Shown piece after piece: positions 59,283-64,000 of a stretch of DNA of 64,000 nucleotides. Positions within the stretch are counted from its first letter, which is position 1; every line of letters starts with the position of its first letter. A model generated the notes under the pieces. It did not search any database, was not told the DNA's origin, and was given only the letters and a program-made list of their open reading frames with translations. The position numbers were made by a program, and so were the translations under genes. Origin of the DNA: Sinomonas sp. ASV486 (GTDB taxonomy: Bacteria > Actinomycetota > Actinomycetes > Actinomycetales > Micrococcaceae). The stretch is taken from the NCBI RefSeq assembly GCF_030908215.1, contig NZ_JAVFJK010000003.1, positions 123,883 to 187,882 on the forward strand. The letters run 5' to 3'.

Positions 59283-59957
59283 ATGGCGCACTACGTGATC
59301 ATGGGCTGCGGACGCGTCGGCGTCACCCTGGCCCACACCCTTGAGGACTCCGGCCACTCCGTTGCCATCATCGATCAGGACGATCGCGCCTTCCGCCGCC
59401 TGCGCAGGACCTTCTCTGGCCGCAAGGTCACGGGAATCGGCTTCGACCGCGACACGATGAAGCAGGCCGGGATCGAGGACGCCTACGCGTTCGCGGCCGT
59501 CTCGAGCGGCGACAACTCGAACATCCTCGCCACCCGGGTGGCGCGTGAGACGTTCCACGTGCCGCACGTCGTCGCCCGCATCTACGATCCGGGACGCGCC
59601 GAGATCTACCAGCGGCTCGGCATCCCCACCGTCGCCGCGGTCCGGTGGTCCGCCGATCAGGTCCTGCGGCGCATCCTGCCCGAATCCGGCGTTGCGGGCG
59701 ACTACCGCGACCCGTCGGGACGCCTCGTGCTCACGGAGGTCGCCGTGGACCCCACGTGGCTGGGCCAGCCCCTGGCCAGGATCGAACATGCGGCCCGTGT
59801 GCGCGTGGCCTATATCACCCGGTTCGGCGAAGGCATCCTGCCCACCTCGACCACCGCCTACCAGGAGGGCGACACCGTTCACGTCATGATGGACATCGCC
59901 GACGGAGCCGAGGTCTCCCGCATCCTGTCCGCGCCCCCTGCCAAGGAGTCCGAGTGA
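59283..59957 (+). CDS. TrkA/RCK potassium-uptake regulatory protein (CeoB-like)
   Basis: 224 residues: RCK_N Rossmann domain with YVIMGCGRVGVTLA (GxGxxG) and the acidic strand end VAIIDQD, then RCK_C (about 140-215). These proteins bind NAD(H) or nucleotides and gate Trk/Ktr or related uptake. RATRVARETFHVPHVVARIYD-like central helix is seen in parts. It ends in a 4-bp overlap with the second trkA. Divergent from the permease gene, it is the probable partner. Confidence 0.9.
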   Translation: MAHYVIMGCGRVGVTLAHTLEDSGHSVAIIDQDDRAFRRLRRTFSGRKVTGIGFDRDTMKQAGIEDAYAFAAVSSGDNSNILATRVARETFHVPHVVARIYDPGRAEIYQRLGIPTVAAVRWSADQVLRRILPESGVAGDYRDPSGRLVLTEVAVDPTWLGQPLARIEHAARVRVAYITRFGEGILPTSTTAYQEGDTVHVMMDIADGAEVSRILSAPPAKESE

Positions 59958-60682
59958 AGGTCATCATTGCCGGAGCCGGCAGCGTCGGCAGTTCGATCGC
60001 GCGGGAGCTGCTGGCGCACCGCCACGAGGTTCTGCTCATCGACCCCAAGCCCGAGGTCATCGGACGCAGTGGGCTCCGCGGGGCGAAGTGGCTCATCGGC
60101 GACGCGTGTGAGCTCTCGACGCTCAAGGAGGCCAAGGTCGACGAGGCCGACGTCGTCGTGTCGTCGACGGGAGACGACAAGGTCAACCTCGTCGTCTCGC
60201 TCCTGGCCAAGACGGAGTTCGGCGTGGGCCGCACGGTGGGCCGGGTCAACAATCCGAAGAACGACTGGATGTTCGACGGCTCGTGGGGTGTCGACGTCGC
60301 GGTCAACACGCCGCGGCTCATGACGGCCCTCGTCGAGGAGGCCGTGGAGATCGGCGACGTCGTGCGCCTCCTGACCCTCCAGACGGGAGTGTCCTCTATC
60401 GTCGAGTTCACGGTGCCCGCCGACTCCCTCGTCGTGGGCAAGACCGTTGGCCAGATCGAGTGGCCGGAGGACTGCACGCTCGTGGCGATCCTCCGCGACC
60501 AGAAGCCGATCGCCCCGAGCCGGGACGATGTGATCGACCACAGGGACGAGCTGTTCTTCATCTCGACGATCGCTGGCGAGGATGACCTGCGCGGCCTCCT
60601 CGCGCCCCAGTCCGAGAAGTCCGACAGGTCCGAGGAGATGCCTGTCCTCGCTGACGACGAGGACGCCGCGTTCGACGGCTGA
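59954..60682 (+). CDS. second TrkA/RCK protein (CeoC-like)
   Basis: 242 residues: VKVIIAGAGSVGSSIARELL (GxGxxG), HEVLLIDPKPEV with the acidic strand end, then DDKVNLVVSLLAKTEFGV and a C-terminal RCK_C with DHRDELFFIST. The acidic tail is extra. GTG start at 59954 within the previous stop. The pair forms a potential hetero-octameric RCK ring; in mycobacteria ceoB/ceoC are the equivalent. It converges on the repeat membrane protein. Confidence 0.9.
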   Translation: MKVIIAGAGSVGSSIARELLAHRHEVLLIDPKPEVIGRSGLRGAKWLIGDACELSTLKEAKVDEADVVVSSTGDDKVNLVVSLLAKTEFGVGRTVGRVNNPKNDWMFDGSWGVDVAVNTPRLMTALVEEAVEIGDVVRLLTLQTGVSSIVEFTVPADSLVVGKTVGQIEWPEDCTLVAILRDQKPIAPSRDDVIDHRDELFFISTIAGEDDLRGLLAPQSEKSDRSEEMPVLADDEDAAFDG

Positions 60683-60710
60683 GGCACCTCCCGACTCCGG
60701 GCTGCGGTCT

Positions 60711-62018
60711 CTAGGCGGCAGGCGCGGGCGGGAGCGGCGGGGCACCCATGGGTGCTTTGGGCCCGCGTCCGCGCCCCGCGAAGCGCCGGTACCCTACGAA
60801 GAGGACGACGACGAGGGCCACGGCCAGCGCGATGAACACGATCATCTGCTCGCCCGCCATGGCGGCGGGCACGACGCCCGCGACCAGCGTGAACAGCCCG
60901 CTCACCAGCAGCGCGTTGGCATCGGCGGAGGAGATCCGTCCGAGCGCGAGGCTCGCAACGAGCAGGACGACGGCGACGATCGTCGCGCTCAGGCTCACGG
61001 TCCGCAGCCATGCCGACTGGGTTCCTCCGACCGTCGGCTCGGGGTAGAACGCGTTGATGCCCACAAAGAAGACCACGACGGCCAGTACGCCCGTGGCCAG
61101 CGGATGCAGTACCGCGAACATCCGCGAGCCAGCCCGGGGCCCGGAGCCGTCCGCCTCCGCTGCAGGGAGCCAACGCCGCCCGACCATCCGCAGGTGGCCG
61201 ACCACGAGTGCAACGAGCAGCGCGAAGACGCCCACGACGAAGCTGACGACCGCGGTCTTGGGACTGATGGCCCGTGTCGTACCCATGACAAGGGCAACGA
61301 GGCCGCCGAGCAGGAGCGCATCGGCCGGGATCGATGCGCGCCGCACGAGCGCGAACCCCGCGGCGAGGAGAACTACCGCTGCCGACGAGGCGATGAGGGC
61401 GGAGTTGCGCCCGTAGACTGCCATCGTGTCCGGATAGCCCGACCCGAAGTACCCTCCGAGGTAGGGCTGGGCATAGAACGCCTGGATGCCGAGCGAGACC
61501 ACCATCGCTGCCAGTGGCGCCGCCGCGAGGGGGAAGACGACGGCGAGCGTCGCGTCGTCGACGTCGGACGACGACGAGGCTCGGGCGTTCCGCCGCAGCG
61601 TCCACCCCGTCTGACGCACAAAGAGCGCTGCCAGGGCCAGGAGGAAGCCCACCCCTACGGCGGCGAAGCTCGCGGCCGTGCCGAGGCCAGCGGTCGCGCC
61701 CATGCCGCGTCCTGCGGCGTACACGAGCGTGAAAACCCCGCCGAGCAGGAGCCCATCGGCGATCACGACGAGTCGCTTCGGGAGGAGCGACCCCACCACA
61801 AGTGGCACGGCGCCTATCGCCGAGACCGCACCGGAGACAATCCCGTTGTAGTCTTGGAGGGTCTGGTGGTACGCGAGGTAGGCGTTCTCGCTCCCGCCCT
61901 GCGGCCCTACGTACATTTCGGGCTGCGGATAGAAGACCTGGACGCCGAAGCCGACGAGCAGCGCGATCAGGATGCCGAGGAAGATCGGGAAGACTACCCT
62001 CAGGGCCTTGTTCTCCAT
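60711..62018 (-). CDS. polytopic membrane protein with three internal repeats
   Basis: 435 residues built of three modules (about 8-143, 159-283, 302-413). Each opens with a V..P/hydrophobic helix and the motif G(V/I)(Q/N)xFYxxP (25-33, 177-185, 320-328). Each also has an ADxLLxGG- or ADANALLVSG-type helix (88-94, 232-239, 366-375). About ten to twelve helices are expected. I do not know the function; similar unannotated actinobacterial proteins exist in my memory. A Pro/Gly/Arg tail ends it. It separates the trkA pair from the DUF3159 gene, an insertion relative to the mycobacterial order. Confidence 0.75.
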   Translation of the reverse strand: MENKALRVVFPIFLGILIALLVGFGVQVFYPQPEMYVGPQGGSENAYLAYHQTLQDYNGIVSGAVSAIGAVPLVVGSLLPKRLVVIADGLLLGGVFTLVYAAGRGMGATAGLGTAASFAAVGVGFLLALAALFVRQTGWTLRRNARASSSSDVDDATLAVVFPLAAAPLAAMVVSLGIQAFYAQPYLGGYFGSGYPDTMAVYGRNSALIASSAAVVLLAAGFALVRRASIPADALLLGGLVALVMGTTRAISPKTAVVSFVVGVFALLVALVVGHLRMVGRRWLPAAEADGSGPRAGSRMFAVLHPLATGVLAVVVFFVGINAFYPEPTVGGTQSAWLRTVSLSATIVAVVLLVASLALGRISSADANALLVSGLFTLVAGVVPAAMAGEQMIVFIALAVALVVVLFVGYRRFAGRGRGPKAPMGAPPLPPAPAA

Positions 62019-62079
62019 GCGTCGAGGCTAGGTGCGCCGAGGTGGACCGGATAGGGCCAACTGGCCCGACCTCGCCGGA

Positions 62080-62817
62080 TCAGTCCCCTTCCGGCCCCGG
62101 TGCTCCGATCGGACGCGTGACGAGCCAGGCGACCCAGAGGCCGAGCGCGTACAGTGGCACGCCCATGAGCAGGCGCGTCGCGCCGAGGGCCGTGAGGCCG
62201 GCGTCGCCCATGAAGTACAGCGGCATCTGAACGATGAGCCGAAGGCCGAGCACGGCGACCATGATCCATGTCCCCAGCCGGTACTGCCGTGCCCGGACCG
62301 GATTCTGACGCCAGTGGAGGCCCTCATTGCGGAGGAACCCGAAGATGACCCCCATGAGCGGCCACTTGAGCAGGACCGATGCGACAAGGGCAACGATGTA
62401 CGCCCCGTTGGTGAAGAAGCCGTAGAGATAGAAATTCTCGGCGCGGCCGGTGAAGAGCGCGAGAGCCGCGGAGACACCGATGCCGATGATCCCGGCGAAC
62501 GCCTGGGTCGGCGGTGTCCTGCCCACGAGGCGCACGACGACGAACACGGCCGCCACCACGAGCGACAGCACGACGGCGAGCACGAGGTCCTGCGCGAGGG
62601 TGAAGTATGCGAGGAAAACGAGTCCTGGCAGGATGCTCTCGAGCATGCCCCGCACCCCTCCGGCGCTGCGGAGGACGTCGATCCGCCCATCGTGGTGCCG
62701 GTGCAGCCCCGCCTTGGCGGCGTATGCACCCGCGAGGTCCGCCGCGCTCGGGGTGCGCTCGCCCTGCTTCTGGTCTTCGCCGTCTGGGGCCTCGTGGCCG
62801 CCATAGGGTGCGGTCAT
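62080..62817 (-). CDS. DUF3159 family membrane protein
   Basis: A 245-residue membrane protein. An N-terminal soluble part (AGGVRGMLESILPGLVFLAYF begins the membrane domain at about 65) leads into six or so helices, with ENFYLYGFFTNGAYIV and RQNPVRARQYR between them. This fits DUF3159, found beside the OB-fold and DUF3710 genes in actinobacteria. Function unknown. The ATG at 62817 follows the previous stop within one base. Confidence 0.85.
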   Translation of the reverse strand: MTAPYGGHEAPDGEDQKQGERTPSAADLAGAYAAKAGLHRHHDGRIDVLRSAGGVRGMLESILPGLVFLAYFTLAQDLVLAVVLSLVVAAVFVVVRLVGRTPPTQAFAGIIGIGVSAALALFTGRAENFYLYGFFTNGAYIVALVASVLLKWPLMGVIFGFLRNEGLHWRQNPVRARQYRLGTWIMVAVLGLRLIVQMPLYFMGDAGLTALGATRLLMGVPLYALGLWVAWLVTRPIGAPGPEGD

Positions 62818-62818
62818 G

Positions 62819-63136
62819 TCAGTCCTCCTGGGCCAGGATCTCGTAGCGCGGGTTGTAGATGGTAGGCGTGCCGTGGAAGTGGGCCAGCATCCCGGAGAAG
62901 CGGAGTCGGGTGCCCGCATTGACGCCGCTGACCCTGCGGCGCCCGAGCCACACAAGGCACAGCGCAGGGCCCCGCCCCGGCAGTGCCGACTCGTCCTCGA
63001 TGACGGCCGTGAGGCGCGGCGCGTCTCCCGCGGGCACGAACGTGAGGGACCGGACCACGCCCTGGCCCGCCACGAGGCCACGCTCGGGAAGTCCGCCGAA
63101 GCCCTCGAGCCGTATCGCGCCCGTGCGCTCAGCCAA
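62819..63136 (-). CDS. OB-fold nucleic-acid-binding protein
   Basis: A 105-residue beta-rich protein: GAIRLEGFGGLPERGLVAGQGVVRSLTFVPAG, then LTAVIEDESALPGRGPALCLVWLGRR and GTRLRFSGMLAHFHGTPTIYNPRYEI, laid out like an OB fold (SSB-like). The target is unknown. The TTG at 63136 overlaps the DUF3710 stop by 8 bp; no better start exists inside the conserved part. Homologues lie in the same place in other actinobacteria. Confidence 0.75.
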   Translation of the reverse strand: MAERTGAIRLEGFGGLPERGLVAGQGVVRSLTFVPAGDAPRLTAVIEDESALPGRGPALCLVWLGRRRVSGVNAGTRLRFSGMLAHFHGTPTIYNPRYEILAQED

Positions 63137-63863
63137 GATGGGTGATCTCCGGTCCCCGCTCCGGCGCCTGCGGCTGCTGCTGCGCCTGGGCGGTGTGACC
63201 GCGGCCGTTCTCGTGCGGGGCAGCCTCAACGGGGATGCGCAGTGGCAGGAGCTCACGCGGAGGAAGCGGTGACTCGCCACGGTCCACCACGACGTGGCGG
63301 AAGAGGTCCTCGAGCTCGGCGGAGCCTTCGCGGCTCTCGGCCGCCCGCCCGCCGATGACGCCGCGGAGGAACCAGCGCGGACCGTCGACGCCCATGAATC
63401 GGGCCGCGCGGTAGCTGCGGCCCTCCCCCGAGGCGTCTGCGGGGAGCCGGGCTACGAGCTCGGGGCCGAAGCTGCCCTCGGTCTCCTCGACGGTGCCGCC
63501 CTGGCTCTCGACCGACTGCGCGATCTGGGCGCGGATCTCGCCCCAGAGGCCCTCAGAGCGGGGAGCCGCGAATGCCTGGAGCTGGAGGCTCGATCCTGAG
63601 AGGTCCATGGTGACAGCGACAACTCGCTGCGTGGCCTCCTCGAGCTCGAGGCGCAGCTGGAGGCCATCGGTAGGCCGCACGAGAATGGAGCCGAGGTCGA
63701 CATACCCGCTCTCGGTGCTGGCTTCGCTCGCGTCGAAAGGCCCCTTCTGCGCGCGCCCGTAGCCGCTCTTGTCCGGCTCGGGACGCTTCTGGGCCGGCGT
63801 GCTGAGCACCGAAGCGTCCTCGGCCGTCAGCTTGGCGTTCTTGCCGCGTCCGAACAGTGCCAC
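63129..63863 (-). CDS. DUF3710 family protein
   Basis: A 244-residue protein starting MALFGRGKNAKLTAEDA (GTG at 63863, AAGGAG five nt upstream). The middle (about 50-200) has YVDLGSILVRPTDGLQLRLE and RFMGVDGPRWFLRGVIGG, hallmarks of DUF3710. The C-terminal 30 residues are Gln/Pro-rich. It follows dut by about 100 bp, the normal order. Function unknown. Confidence 0.88.
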   Translation of the reverse strand: MALFGRGKNAKLTAEDASVLSTPAQKRPEPDKSGYGRAQKGPFDASEASTESGYVDLGSILVRPTDGLQLRLELEEATQRVVAVTMDLSGSSLQLQAFAAPRSEGLWGEIRAQIAQSVESQGGTVEETEGSFGPELVARLPADASGEGRSYRAARFMGVDGPRWFLRGVIGGRAAESREGSAELEDLFRHVVVDRGESPLPPRELLPLRIPVEAAPHENGRGHTAQAQQQPQAPERGPEITHLG

Positions 63864-63962
63864 ACAAACTCCTTAGTCTTGCCGGCAGTCTGGCCGGCCC
63901 CAGTCGTTGCCCGCCGCGGCCGGGCACTTGGATGTGCCGGGCACCCGCGCAGGACGCACCGG

Positions 63963-64000
63963 CTACTGGGCAGTGAATCCGCCGGTCGAACCGAAGCCCC
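63963..64000 (-). CDS. dut: dUTP diphosphatase, C-terminal end only
   Basis: The last codons read GFGSTGGFTAQ-stop, the P-loop-like motif V (RGxGGFGSTG) that closes over bound dUTP. The rest lies beyond 64000. The order dut-DUF3710-OB-fold-DUF3159 supports this call. Confidence 0.85.
   Translation of the reverse strand, partial: GFGSTGGFTAQ

Overview
The window is a gene-dense, very GC-rich chromosomal segment. Gene content, gene order and amino-acid usage suggest an actinobacterium of the Arthrobacter/Sinomonas type (family Micrococcaceae); this is inferred from synteny and protein likeness, without a database search. Almost all genes are core metabolism or conserved actinobacterial families. 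I see no prophage, transposase, integrase, CRISPR array or toxin island. Both ends cut a gene: gltB on the left (3' end missing) and dut on the right (only its last codons present).

Left third (1-23.7 kb, mostly minus strand). Reading along the minus strand, hisI-trpE-Trp membrane protein-HGxxPAAW protein-trpC-trpB-trpA-lgt leads into gltB. A second block runs def-fmt-rsmB-rpe, then an FMN riboswitch, a truncated pnuC/ribM-like reading frame, ribD-ribE-ribB-ribA-ribH and hisE-hisG-hisF. Many junctions are 1-8 bp overlaps, so translational coupling is likely. Two plus-strand genes (11.6-12.8 kb) sit between hisI and hisF.

Middle (23.7-43.3 kb). Six tRNA genes occur together, with a duplicated Gly(GCC)/Val(GAC) pair. 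They are followed by an orphan Rv0909-type antitoxin-like gene, zapE, the sulfur genes sseA and sufE, a YbaK deacylase, an alpha/beta hydrolase, msrB, a DUF6421/SDR/threonine-aldolase trio, DUF3000 and ribonuclease D. Next come a two-component system with a frameshifted membrane-protein gene, and a fadA-fadB beta-oxidation operon whose promoter overlaps a palindromic operator-like site.

Right third (43.3-64 kb, mostly minus strand). An aldo/keto reductase, a nucleoside hydrolase and a complete ECF-type importer (S, T and a fused double ATPase) look like one operon; the ATPase carries one degenerate and one near-consensus ATP site. Then come DUF402 and dxs, and acnA with a DtxR/IdeR-like palindrome upstream. 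A TRAM-domain RNA methyltransferase, a KimA-like potassium permease and two TrkA/RCK proteins follow. After them come a membrane protein built from three repeats, DUF3159, an OB-fold protein, DUF3710 and the end of dut. This last order closely matches the Mycobacterium tuberculosis Rv2689c-Rv2697c region.

The strongest oddities are the truncated pnuC-like frame between the FMN riboswitch and ribD, the asymmetric ECF ATPase with its nucleoside-hydrolase partner, a single-base frameshift at a three-C run, and several perfect palindromes. No wholly new multigene system is evident; the nucleoside-hydrolase/ECF cassette is the best candidate for an uncharacterised function.
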